Part shown: positions 1 through 8,944 of the stretch, piece after piece
How the letters are laid out: the number at the start of each line of letters is the position of its first letter
Numbering within the stretch: position 1 is the stretch's first letter
NCBI RefSeq assembly: GCF_013433315.1
Contig: NZ_WXVV01000001.1
Span: 310,001 to 374,000 of the forward strand
Source: Pseudomonas crudilactis
GTDB lineage: Bacteria > Pseudomonadota > Gammaproteobacteria > Pseudomonadales > Pseudomonadaceae
Reading direction: 5' to 3'
DNA: 64,000 bases
Notes under the pieces: model-generated
Told to the model about the DNA's origin: nothing
Database searches by the model: none
The model's input: only the letters and a program-made list of their open reading frames with translations
Made by a program: the position numbers and the translations under genes

Positions 1-24
1 TTGCGCACGACGGGATAACGGCTT

Positions 25-645
25 TTGAATTACAGGCAGACGCTTGGACTACTGACACTGGCAACGCTACTGAGCGGGTGCGGCACCTCGCCGCCCCGTT
101 CGCCGGAAGACATCTGCGAAATCTTCCGCGAGAAAAGCGACTGGTACGACGCTGCGCAAGTCACGCAAAAACGCTGGGGCGTGCCGATTCAAGTGCCCTT
201 CGCGATCATGTATCAGGAATCCGGCTACCGCTACGACGCGAAGACTCCGCGCAAATACCTGCTGTGGGTGATCCCATGGGGTCGCGTCTCGACTGCCTCA
301 GGTTATGCGCAAGCCAAAGATGAAGTCTGGGCCGATTACCAGAAAAGCACCGGCCGCAACTGGGCCGATCGCGAAGACTTCGACGACGCCATCGACTTTG
401 TCGGCTGGTACATGGACAAGACCTATTCGATCAACGGCGTGTACAAGTACGACGCCTACAACCAATACCTCAACTACCACGAAGGCTGGGGCGGCTTCCG
501 CAACAAGACTTACGCGAGCAAAGCCTGGCTGATGCCGACGGCGCGCAAAGTGCAGAATCGTTCGGATGTTTATGCGCGGCAATATGCCGGGTGCAAAGAG
601 GATTTGAACCGAGGGTTCTGGAGCCGGTTCTGGCATTGGTTGTAG
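25..645 (+). CDS. Lytic-transglycosylase-like lipoprotein
   Basis: The 206-residue product begins with a lipoprotein signal peptide: a short basic start, a hydrophobic run and the lipobox LLSGC, with the lipidated Cys near residue 19. It is probably anchored in the outer membrane. The mature part has features of SLT-type peptidoglycan lytic transglycosylases: IMYQESGYR near residue 65, whose Glu would be the catalytic acid, and a later ASGYAQA segment that resembles the usual G-[LY]-[MA]-Q motif. It is shorter than housekeeping Slt/Mlt enzymes. An in-frame stop lies just upstream (16-18), and the only nearby start is TTG at 25, so the N terminus is fairly certain. The substrate is inferred from motifs only. 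Confidence 0.75.
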   Translation: MNYRQTLGLLTLATLLSGCGTSPPRSPEDICEIFREKSDWYDAAQVTQKRWGVPIQVPFAIMYQESGYRYDAKTPRKYLLWVIPWGRVSTASGYAQAKDEVWADYQKSTGRNWADREDFDDAIDFVGWYMDKTYSINGVYKYDAYNQYLNYHEGWGGFRNKTYASKAWLMPTARKVQNRSDVYARQYAGCKEDLNRGFWSRFWHWL

Positions 646-664
646 CAGCAATTTCAAGGACCCC

Positions 665-757
665 ATCGCGAGCAGGCTCACTCCTACATTTGATCGTCGT
701 CGGACACAAAACCCGCGTCCACTGAAGATCCCCTGTAGGAGTGAGCCTGCTCGCGAT
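665..757. repeat. REP pair, inverted
   Basis: Two inverted copies of the Pseudomonas REP core (TCGCGAGCAGGCTCACTCCTACA type) lie at 665-688 and 734-757, between two convergent genes. The variant has CTCCTACA where most copies in this window have CTCCCACA. Confidence 0.85.
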
Positions 758-788
758 AGCGTCCGATCAAGCACTACACATCCAAGAC

Positions 789-2090
789 CTACAACACCGA
801 AAAGCTATAACTCACAATCAACCGTGTCTCATCCACATCCCGGGCAAACTTCTCATAATTGGTGCGATACGTAGCATTCCTCAAACGCACACTCACATCC
901 TTGAACGTGCCCGTCTGAATCACATACTTCAACTCGCTGTCGCGTTCCCACTCCTTGCCTTCCTGATCACTGCCCAAAACCTTGATGTGGTCACCGTTCA
1001 CATAGCGCGTCAGGAAACTCAAACCATTAATGCCAATGGCCTTGAAGTCATAGTCATAACGCAGTTGCCACGAACGTTCCTGCGCGGCGGCAAAGTCGTT
1101 GACCTGCACATAGTTGACCAGATACGGGTTGCTGCCATCGAGGTACGGCATCGAGTTGTCGCCGTTCATGCGCTGCCAACCGGCGCTGAACGTGTGACCG
1201 CTATGCGCATACGACAACATGCCGCTCAACGCCCGGTTATCAATGGAACCGGCCTTGGCATCACCGCTGTCGGCACTTTTCAGCACGCGCAGATCCGCTT
1301 TAAGCACACCGCCAGCTAACGGTTGATTACCCAACAGCCCGACAAAGTGCTGACGATAAATGTCTTCCAGTTCAGCGTAGTGATACTGCGCGGTCAGGCG
1401 ATCGTTGATCTTGTAGTCGAAGCCGTACATGTCGAAATGATCGGCGGTGGTGTTGCAGGCGTAGCGCTTGTTCTTGCAGTGCACGCGGATGTCTTGCGAA
1501 TCGGTGGAATCCCGCGCGGTGTACTTGTCCAGGCGCGCGGCCATGAAGGTCAGGTCTTTCACCTCTTTAGAGGTGAGCATGGCGCCGTTGAACATGGTCG
1601 GCAGCAAACGACCGTCGTTGTATTTCAGCAACGGCAGATCCGGCAGCAGCGCGCCGTACTTCAGCACCGTGCCCGAAACCTTGACCTTGGCGGTCAGACC
1701 CATTTTTGCGTATTGCCCTTTCGAGCCGCGCGGGTCGTTGCCGCTGGAGGGCAACAAGCCGCTGTTGCTGCGGTCCGGACTGGAATCGAGTTGAAAGCCG
1801 AGCATGCCCAGCGCATCGATACCGAAACCCACGGTACCGTCGGTGTAGCCCGATTGCAGGTTGAGAATAAAGCCCTGTGCCGACTCTTCACGCTTGGACG
1901 CGCCCTGATCGTTCGTGGTGTGCCCATCACGGAAATCGCGGTTGAAGTACACCGTGCGCGATTCGATTTTCGCCGTGGTGTCTTCAAAGAATCCGCTGGC
2001 CTGAACCTGTGCGGTAAAACCTGCGCACAACACAAAGGCTCCGAAGCCAAACGACTGGCGCGGGGTGATGAGGGGAAATGGGGGACGCAT
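789..2090 (-). CDS. OprD-family outer-membrane porin
   Basis: A 433-residue precursor with a signal peptide ending near AQVQASG. The mature protein starts GFFEDTTAKIESRTVYFNRD, which is typical of the OprD/OccD-OccK substrate-specific porins of Pseudomonas. The sequence alternates short amphipathic strands with polar loops, as in an 18-strand barrel, and ends on a final beta strand (IVSYSFSVL). Members carry basic amino acids, carboxylates or small peptides across the outer membrane; the substrate cannot be read here. The open frame extends 32 codons further upstream, but ATG at 2090 has a GGAG 6 bases before it and is followed directly by the signal peptide, so that start was chosen. It is divergent from vgrG. 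Confidence 0.9.
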   Translation of the reverse strand: MRPPFPLITPRQSFGFGAFVLCAGFTAQVQASGFFEDTTAKIESRTVYFNRDFRDGHTTNDQGASKREESAQGFILNLQSGYTDGTVGFGIDALGMLGFQLDSSPDRSNSGLLPSSGNDPRGSKGQYAKMGLTAKVKVSGTVLKYGALLPDLPLLKYNDGRLLPTMFNGAMLTSKEVKDLTFMAARLDKYTARDSTDSQDIRVHCKNKRYACNTTADHFDMYGFDYKINDRLTAQYHYAELEDIYRQHFVGLLGNQPLAGGVLKADLRVLKSADSGDAKAGSIDNRALSGMLSYAHSGHTFSAGWQRMNGDNSMPYLDGSNPYLVNYVQVNDFAAAQERSWQLRYDYDFKAIGINGLSFLTRYVNGDHIKVLGSDQEGKEWERDSELKYVIQTGTFKDVSVRLRNATYRTNYEKFARDVDETRLIVSYSFSVL

Positions 2091-2464
2091 GAAAAACTCC
2101 AACAATGCAGCGTTTGCGCAAGCGCGCAACAAGCCAGAAAAATAGCTCCCGTCCCGGGTCAGATTGAACCAGGAGAAAGTGAACACGCAGGGGTGAACGG
2201 CAATGATGGCAGATGGCTTTGACGTGCTACAGGCGACTTTAGTCTGAATCTGACTGACGATTCTTCTACTCAGGGTCGTGGGAAAAGTTGCCGGCAGTGA
2301 GCACCGATTCGCACAAACCGCCCGGTTTCATTGGGCGAAACACCTCACCTAAGGGTTTTCCCTATACCGCAAACCTGCCAGACCTACGGCTTTTGTGCCT
2401 TGAACGAGGCCGCTTAATCCTCCATCATCCGTCACCTGCTTATTCAACGGACGGAATTCAAGGC
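2091..2464. other. Intergenic region between oprD-type gene and vgrG
   Basis: This 374-base divergent region must hold the promoters of the porin and the vgrG operon. The vgrG frame stays open back to 2288, but those 59 codons (Pro/Arg/Leu-rich) do not look like the start of VgrG proteins. I see no REP, no RNA gene and no convincing sigma-54 -24/-12 element; one GG/GC pair near 2280 has the wrong spacing. Confidence 0.5.
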
Positions 2465-4513
2465 ATGCTGGACGCCAACGCAACCCACATCACCCTCACG
2501 CTTGAAGGCGCCAACGCCGACCTGCAAGTCCTCAGCTTCACCGGTCGCGAAGCCCTCAACGAACCGTTCCGTTTCGACCTTGAACTCGTCAGCGCCCGCC
2601 CTGACCTCAAACTCGAAGAGCTGCTGCACAAGCCCGGCGTCCTGACTTTCGGCCCGACCGGGGAAGGCAAGATCCACGGTCTGGTTTATCGCATCGAGCA
2701 AGGCGACTCCGGCAAGACCCTGACCCGTTACAGCCTCAGCCTGGTGCCACAACTGGCCTACCTGCGGCACAACCACGATCAGCAGATTTTCCAGCAACTG
2801 ACCGTGCCGAAGATCATCGCTCAGGTGCTGGAAGATCGCGGCATCCTCGCCGACGCCTACAGTTTCCAGCTCGGTGCCGAGTACCCGCAGCGCGAATACT
2901 GCGTGCAGTACGACGAATCCGACCTGCATTTCATCCAGCGCCTGTGCGAAGAAGAAGGCATTCACTTCCACTTCCAGCACAGCAGCAGCGGCCACAAACT
3001 GGTATTCGGCGACGACCAGACCGTGTTCCGCAAGCTGAAACCGGTGAGCTACCAGCAAGACTCCGGCATGGCCGCCGACAAACCGGTGATCAAACGCTTC
3101 AACCTGCGCCTGGAAACCCGCACCACCCGCGTCAGCCGCCGCGATTACGACTTCGAAAAACCAAAGATCCTCCCCGAAGGCGCGGTGAAAACCGAGTTCG
3201 CCCCGGACCTCGAGGACTACGACTACCCCGGCCGCTTCACCACCCGCGAGCGCGGCAAGTTCCTCTCCACCCGCGCCCTCGAACGCCATCGCAGCGACTA
3301 CAAACTCGCCGAAGGCAAAGGTGACGAACCAACCCTCACCAGCGGCCATTTCCTCACGCTCGCCGAACACCCGCGCGCCGAGTGGAACGATCTGTGGCTG
3401 CTGCTGGAAGTCTTCCACGAAGGCAAACAACCGCAAGTACTCGGCGAAAACGTCACCAGCGACGTCACCGACAACAAAAGCGATTTCCACCAGGGCTACC
3501 GCAACAGCTTCCTCGCCACCCCATGGGACGCGCACTACCGCCCTGCCCTCGAACACCCGAAACCAAAAGTCCTCGGCAGCCAGACCGCCGTCGTCACCGG
3601 CCCGGCGGGTGAAGAAATCCACTGCGACCAGTACGGCCGCATCAAAGTCCAGTTCCACTGGGACCGCGACGGTCAGTCCAACGACAAAACCACCTGCTGG
3701 ATGCGCGTCGCCAGCGGCTGGGCCGGCGCAGCGTACGGCGGCATCGCCATCCCGCGCATCGGCATGGAAGTCCTCGTCACCTTCCTCGAAGGCGATCCCG
3801 ACCAGCCGCTGGTGACCGGTTGCCTGTACCACAAGGAAAACGTCGCCCCCTACGACCTGCCGGCCAACAAGACCCGCAGCACCTTCAAGACCCTGAGTTC
3901 ACCGGGCGGCAAGGGCTACAACGAATTCCGCATCGAAGACAAGAAAGGCGTCGAGCAGATCTACATCCACGCCCAACGCGATTGGGACGAGAACATTGAG
4001 CACGATCAGAAGATCCGCGTCGGCAACGAACGACATGACACCGTTGAAGCCAATACGCTGAGTGAGTTCAAGGTTGAGGAACACCGGATTACGCATCTGG
4101 ATCGGATTAGCGAAATGCGTGCGGATGATCACCTGACCGTCGGTGTGACGCAGCACCTGAAGGTGGGCACGGCGCAGTTTGTTGAGGCCGGGTCAGAAAT
4201 CCATTACTACGCCGGCCAGAAAGTGGTGGTCGAAGGCGCAATGGAACTCACGGCCAAGGCTGGTGGGAGTTTCGTTAAGGTCGACGCGGGTGGCGTGACC
4301 ATCAGCGGGGCCGAGGTGAAGATCAATACCGGCGGCTCGCCTGGGGTCGGGACGCCTGCGGCACCGCTGTTGCCGGGACCGATGAAGGTAGCGGATGCGG
4401 ATAAGGCTGGTAAAGCACCACTCCCCGCCCGCCTGAATGAATCAGGCATCACACCGTTGTGCGGAAAACAGAGTAACGGCGCTTGCAGCCGTAAGGATTG
4501 CACATGCATGTAA
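2465..4513 (+). CDS. vgrG: T6SS spike protein VgrG (TssI)
   Basis: A 682-residue VgrG, the trimeric spike on the T6SS Hcp tube that carries effectors out of the cell. Residues 1 to about 370 form the gp27-like hub. Residues about 377-455 are the gp5-like OB fold, with DQYGRIKVQFHWDRDG and the downstream GMEVLVTFLEGDPDQP signature. The rest is the beta-prism needle, with repeats such as VGNERHDTVEAN and a GGSFVKVDAGGVTI segment. The last 40 residues are unusual: a Pro/Ala linker and a tail with four Cys (CGKQSNGACSRKDCTCM). ATG at 2465 opens the conserved ITLTLEGANADLQVLSF start. The gene overlaps the adaptor gene by 10 bases. No core T6SS genes are in the window, so this is an orphan vgrG island. 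Confidence 0.95.
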   Translation: MLDANATHITLTLEGANADLQVLSFTGREALNEPFRFDLELVSARPDLKLEELLHKPGVLTFGPTGEGKIHGLVYRIEQGDSGKTLTRYSLSLVPQLAYLRHNHDQQIFQQLTVPKIIAQVLEDRGILADAYSFQLGAEYPQREYCVQYDESDLHFIQRLCEEEGIHFHFQHSSSGHKLVFGDDQTVFRKLKPVSYQQDSGMAADKPVIKRFNLRLETRTTRVSRRDYDFEKPKILPEGAVKTEFAPDLEDYDYPGRFTTRERGKFLSTRALERHRSDYKLAEGKGDEPTLTSGHFLTLAEHPRAEWNDLWLLLEVFHEGKQPQVLGENVTSDVTDNKSDFHQGYRNSFLATPWDAHYRPALEHPKPKVLGSQTAVVTGPAGEEIHCDQYGRIKVQFHWDRDGQSNDKTTCWMRVASGWAGAAYGGIAIPRIGMEVLVTFLEGDPDQPLVTGCLYHKENVAPYDLPANKTRSTFKTLSSPGGKGYNEFRIEDKKGVEQIYIHAQRDWDENIEHDQKIRVGNERHDTVEANTLSEFKVEEHRITHLDRISEMRADDHLTVGVTQHLKVGTAQFVEAGSEIHYYAGQKVVVEGAMELTAKAGGSFVKVDAGGVTISGAEVKINTGGSPGVGTPAAPLLPGPMKVADADKAGKAPLPARLNESGITPLCGKQSNGACSRKDCTCM

Positions 4514-5361
4514 AAGCGCTGAGCGCTCTGCTGGCAGAGCCTCGCTACAACTTTACTGACCTGCCGGCTGCGAGCGAGTCGCTCTGCTTCATCATTGACC
4601 AGGGGCTTCAGCCGCAAGCCTTGAGTCAACTCTACCGAGTAGGCGAACCGGTGGTTTCTCAAGGGCTGTTTTTCAGCACTGACTTCGCAGAGATTCCTGA
4701 TGGCCCCCTGTGGCTAGTGGCCCCCAAGGGCAGCAAAGTGGCAAACGTAGCGGCAAAACTTTGTGAGGAACGCTTTTCGGGAATTGCGATCTCAACACCT
4801 GATCCTGAACAAGCATTGGCTCATGCGCGCTGGTTGCTCCGAGCCAATGACGGTTCAGGTGGGCAGAGCTTGTTGAGTTTTCACAAACCGAGTCTGTGGG
4901 CAGCGCTGACTTATACAGCTGGGAAAACCTTCGACCAGTTGCTGGGCTGCTGGAGCGCTGTCTACTGCCCTGCGCCGATCCATTTCGGTCAGCAGCGGGG
5001 TCCATGGTTGGCCTGGAAAGCCAGCGAAGAATCGACGTGGCTTGGTGACAAAGCGGCATTCAATCTTCCTGAGGCTGCCGCGCAAGTTCAAGCGCGTCTG
5101 GGATGGGTTTATTGGGTGGATGAGGAATACGCAGCGTTTGAAGAGCCAGATGATGAGCGCTTGAACGACATCGCTGACAACCTCGACCTGCTGCTCAAAA
5201 GCAATATTTATGACGGTGATCACCTGCTCAAGCTTGGCCACGCCGTGAACGGTCCGCTATTTGAGACACAGCCTGAGATCATGGCGATCCTGCAATCTAA
5301 GGACGAGTCGTTTATCAAAGTAGATCGGCTCCTGGAATCAGCCGCCGTCGCCCAACGTTAG
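4504..5361 (+). CDS. DUF4123 T6SS effector adaptor/chaperone
   Basis: A 285-residue protein with a DUF4123 domain in roughly the first 140 residues: hydrophobic strands around CFIIDQGLQP, LWLVAPKG, then a segment ending with HARWLLRA. DUF4123 proteins (Tap/TEC type) bind a specific effector and load it onto the cognate VgrG tip. The C-terminal half is less conserved and likely contacts the cargo. ATG at 4504 has TAAGGA 6-7 bases upstream and overlaps the last codons of vgrG, so it was preferred over TTG at 4498. Its position between vgrG and the large LysM gene predicts that gene's product as its cargo. Confidence 0.9.
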   Translation: MHVKALSALLAEPRYNFTDLPAASESLCFIIDQGLQPQALSQLYRVGEPVVSQGLFFSTDFAEIPDGPLWLVAPKGSKVANVAAKLCEERFSGIAISTPDPEQALAHARWLLRANDGSGGQSLLSFHKPSLWAALTYTAGKTFDQLLGCWSAVYCPAPIHFGQQRGPWLAWKASEESTWLGDKAAFNLPEAAAQVQARLGWVYWVDEEYAAFEEPDDERLNDIADNLDLLLKSNIYDGDHLLKLGHAVNGPLFETQPEIMAILQSKDESFIKVDRLLESAAVAQR

Positions 5362-5389
5362 GGCGACGCGACAACAGAACGGAATCACC

Positions 5390-8300
5390 ATGGAAATCAC
5401 GAATCACGCCGTCATGCCCGGCGAAACCCTGGGCCAGATCGCTTCGCGCTACAACAGCACCGTGGCGCAACTTCGCCAGCTCAACCCCTTCATCACAAAT
5501 GCGGATAACGTCAAAGTCGGCTGGAACCTGAGCGTACCAAAAAGCGCTCAAGCAGCCGCCGCGCCTGCCGCTCAGCCGGCCGCCGCGCCTCAAGCGCCTG
5601 TGCAGGCAGCCCCGGAAGCGCCCATTCAGTGTTCCGCTGAAGATCTGGTAAAACTGGATCCGGTCAAGGACGCTCCAAACCAGAATTCAAAAACCTTCAT
5701 ACCCCATGAGCGTGGGTGCAATACAAAGTTTGCCAGCGCGATTTATGCAACTGAAGAACAAGAGTTCTGGCTGCTCCCAGAACGTGCAAGGTCCGCCATC
5801 AAAGAATCGATGTTCGCGCTGGATAAAATGATTGCCCCCAGCAAACCACGTGATGCACGCCTGAACGGGCTGCAGGAGTCAGGTTTGCTGGAATACTTCC
5901 TTGAGCCCAAGTTGAGCAACTTCCTCACGGGCGAGAAGCGTACGCGAATGGAAGAGTTTGAAGCGATGGGGGATGAGATCGAAATCGATCCAGCCACCGC
6001 TAAAAAGAGGCAAAACGAAGCTAACGGAAACAAACCGGCAGCGGCTCCTGCGCAGGCTCCAAAAGAGGACACCGCGCAATCGCGCATGGACCGTCTAACG
6101 GCAGACCTGGCTACTGACCAGGACGTCCACAAAGCCTATGCCGATTTTTACAAGCGGAGGGCTGAGTGGCATGCGCTGAAAAAAGAAGCGGTAGCGGCTG
6201 CGAAGCTGGAAGGCTACACCTACGAAAGCGGCTCGCTGTACTCCAAAGAGGCGATTGAAGCGCGCGCACGCGTGCAAGCTTATCTGGAGGCTCGTAAAAA
6301 ACTCCTCGGCAACAAAGACTTCAAGCAGGTTCCGCTGGAAGACGTTGCCAAAGCCTTGGCGGAAAAGAAGAAAAGTTACGAAAACATCTGCAGCGGCATG
6401 AATGACTGCACCGCCGATCTGGTCGGGTATGTCTTGACGCTCTACAAAAACGCCGATGCGCTTGATTACCATGCTTACACTGAATCCATTATCAAAGCGT
6501 CTGAATACGGCATTGCACTCCCAGAATTCGCGCTGATCAGTGACGGCCTTCCTTCCGGCATCGAGCAGTTCAAACTGTATCTGGATACCGAGAAAGAGCA
6601 GGCGGAAGTTACAGCACAGCTTCAAGAGAAATACAAACGCTGGATTGAGGCAACAGGCCAGAACGCCCAAGCTCCGGCGGGCCTGGTTGATGTGGAACGT
6701 ACCAAATGGGATAGCCTGCAAAAGACCAAAGACGACCTTCAAGCAAAAGCCCAAAGCAATGTCAGCAACAGCAAGCCTGCGCGTTATCTGATTTGGGACC
6801 CGGAAGAGTTCCAGCCAAAACCGGTCGACCGCATGGTGAAACCGGGCTTTCCGCTGCGCGAGGTGAGTCTTTCGGATGCCAAGGGTACGCCGTTGGGCTG
6901 GTTCAGCATGGCGAACCTGAAAGACGCCAAGAAGATCATGACAGAGGATTCAAAAAATGCGGCCGGCGCGGTTAAAAAGGTCGCTAAAAGCTTGCCCACG
7001 GACGCTACTGAAGGCTCCGATAAAAACAGTGAAATCAACTCGTTCCGCCAATGGCTTCAAGATCAAGGCGCGATAAAATTCAGCGATCAGGTAGGCGACT
7101 GTTTCGACGATAAAGGCTGGTTCAAAGCCAAAGACTTTTACGCTCACCTGAAAAAAGAAGGCTATGAGGTCACTGAACTCGAAGACGACGCGGCCCTGAC
7201 CAACTGGGGCAATCACCTCCAGCAACTGGTTTTCAAGAAAAGTGTGCGCGGCAAAGTAAGACTCTTTGATGCCAGCCCTCAGGCGCAATTGGTCCGCTGC
7301 CTGACCCCTCCACAGCCAAACATTCACGGCGAAGTAAAGCTCGAAGGCCCGAAAATGTCTGCCGCCGAGGGCTTCCAGATATCGGGAGAGATGGGCTTAA
7401 GCCTGGACCTGGCCCGTGGCGAAGTTCAGTTGATGAAAGTCGACATGCCTGCCAAAGCCAGTGCTCAAGAAATCACGCTTGATTACTTCCTGGACGGCAG
7501 CCCGCAAAAAATGAATTTCGGCCGCTTCTCCTTCCACTTTGGTGTGAAGGCATGGGGCTACGCCGGAGCATCGTTGCTGCTAGCCGGCAGCGTCGAGCTG
7601 AGCCCGATCTTCGGCAACGTCAAGTACGGGGCGTCACTGAGCCCGGTAAAACGCGCACAGCGTGAAGATGCTTCAGCAAAAGAAGAACGCTCCGATCACG
7701 CCGCAGCCAAGCAAGCCAAGGCCGACAGCGGTGACGACAGCCCTACTCCCGATCTTGAACACAAGTCTAAATCCGGCACCTACGCCGATACCAAAAGCAC
7801 AGATCAACTGCGAGGCGGACGCTTTGCCAAAGTGCAAGTCGAAAACGGCGCAAAAGCCAGTTTCAACGTATTTGGAGGCTTGCAAGCCGCGATTGAACTC
7901 ACCGGAGTAATGAACTGGGCACCGCCCAAAGAACTCGTCGCCCTGCGCACCGCGCCAACGATGGGCGTTGGCAGCGCTAAAGACGCGAAAAGCGCGAATC
8001 CATGGCTGACACTGGCCAAGCTGAGCGGCTCCGTTGGAGTCGCGTTAGGTGCGGGCTTTCAGGGAACGGCGCAGGTATCTCTGGATAAGGGGCGGTTTAT
8101 TTTGAACTTGAAAGCGGCGGTAGTGCTGGGGCCTGGTGCTAACGGTAGCTTTAAGTTTGAAGTTGGTTATGAGGCAGTAGTTGATCTCATCAACCTGTAT
8201 CGCAAAGAGTTGCATAAGACCAAAGGTCGTAAAGTCGAGTGGATGGAGCCTGAGGCGGGTGAATATGCATCTGCGCTAAACGCATTGGGCGCTGCCGGGT

Positions 8301-8944
8301 TGAGTGTGACGATGGCGTATATGCTGCGTTGGGATGTTGTGATGAATCTTTATCAGGCTTTGACTCGTAGTGGCAAGGGTGGTCCGATTGCACACACGAT
8401 CATGAATTACAGAAACCAAAGTGAACTCGAAGAGTGGATCGTTAATGCAATCCCTAGCGCACTGGGTCCACTACTCAGAACGCTTATAAGCCAACCTGAA
8501 GCATTTAAAATTACGGTAGCCTCCTCTGAGGACAATGGAATATCTGATAAGGGACGCGTATATAGCCAACCCCAAGCTCACGTTCTTCAGCAAAAAGCTA
8601 TAGAAAGAATTTCACGCTGGATAGTCGACAACGCAAAGAAAACCAACACTATTGACAAAGCCCAAAGTCAATTTGAACTCGCCTGCATGTCCATGAATGA
8701 ATTTGGTATAAAAGAGCAGGCGGGAGAACAAGAGTACTGCAAAAACCGGACAATACTGGATAGCTTTATGGCTGAGAGTGTACTTGGCCTATTTGATGAT
8801 ACGGGTGTTGAAGCGCGCGAAAACTACAAATCCCATGTAAAGTTACTTGGCGCAAACCTGGTCGAATACTGCAAAACAAATTACATCCCTGAACCAAATT
8901 ACTCCCCTAGCGGAGCGACTCCCTATTTGAAAGGCTACCAATGA
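5390..8944 (+). CDS. Putative T6SS effector with N-terminal LysM domain
   Basis: A 1184-residue protein with no signal peptide. Residues about 5-52 are a LysM peptidoglycan-binding module (MPGETLGQIASRYNSTVAQL, then LNP and a VGWNLSVP end). An Ala/Pro linker (55-80) and a long charged, helical middle part follow. From about 715 there are Gly-rich, hydrophobic beta segments (AWGYAGASLLLAGSVELSP; also about 878-935) and a possible membrane helix near 962-980 (LGAAGLSVTMAYML). The C-terminal 180 residues have several Cys and no motif I recognise. The DNA becomes AT-richer from about 8400 on. The stop overlaps the ATG of the next gene (ATGA). Order vgrG, DUF4123 adaptor, large protein, exported proteins is that of a T6SS effector module. 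Toxic activity is inferred; I cannot name the chemistry. Confidence 0.75.
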   Translation: MEITNHAVMPGETLGQIASRYNSTVAQLRQLNPFITNADNVKVGWNLSVPKSAQAAAAPAAQPAAAPQAPVQAAPEAPIQCSAEDLVKLDPVKDAPNQNSKTFIPHERGCNTKFASAIYATEEQEFWLLPERARSAIKESMFALDKMIAPSKPRDARLNGLQESGLLEYFLEPKLSNFLTGEKRTRMEEFEAMGDEIEIDPATAKKRQNEANGNKPAAAPAQAPKEDTAQSRMDRLTADLATDQDVHKAYADFYKRRAEWHALKKEAVAAAKLEGYTYESGSLYSKEAIEARARVQAYLEARKKLLGNKDFKQVPLEDVAKALAEKKKSYENICSGMNDCTADLVGYVLTLYKNADALDYHAYTESIIKASEYGIALPEFALISDGLPSGIEQFKLYLDTEKEQAEVTAQLQEKYKRWIEATGQNAQAPAGLVDVERTKWDSLQKTKDDLQAKAQSNVSNSKPARYLIWDPEEFQPKPVDRMVKPGFPLREVSLSDAKGTPLGWFSMANLKDAKKIMTEDSKNAAGAVKKVAKSLPTDATEGSDKNSEINSFRQWLQDQGAIKFSDQVGDCFDDKGWFKAKDFYAHLKKEGYEVTELEDDAALTNWGNHLQQLVFKKSVRGKVRLFDASPQAQLVRCLTPPQPNIHGEVKLEGPKMSAAEGFQISGEMGLSLDLARGEVQLMKVDMPAKASAQEITLDYFLDGSPQKMNFGRFSFHFGVKAWGYAGASLLLAGSVELSPIFGNVKYGASLSPVKRAQREDASAKEERSDHAAAKQAKADSGDDSPTPDLEHKSKSGTYADTKSTDQLRGGRFAKVQVENGAKASFNVFGGLQAAIELTGVMNWAPPKELVALRTAPTMGVGSAKDAKSANPWLTLAKLSGSVGVALGAGFQGTAQVSLDKGRFILNLKAAVVLGPGANGSFKFEVGYEAVVDLINLYRKELHKTKGRKVEWMEPEAGEYASALNALGAAGLSVTMAYMLRWDVVMNLYQALTRSGKGGPIAHTIMNYRNQSELEEWIVNAIPSALGPLLRTLISQPEAFKITVASSEDNGISDKGRVYSQPQAHVLQQKAIERISRWIVDNAKKTNTIDKAQSQFELACMSMNEFGIKEQAGEQEYCKNRTILDSFMAESVLGLFDDTGVEARENYKSHVKLLGANLVEYCKTNYIPEPNYSPSGATPYLKGYQ

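Noticed and set aside
665..757. REP pairs as intrinsic terminators
   Set aside because: They can form stems but lack T-tracts, and the same sequence recurs as a repeat family across the window.
2444..3832. 462-codon minus-strand frame opposite vgrG
   Set aside because: Antisense of vgrG; Val/Ala/Phe-rich text with no family features.
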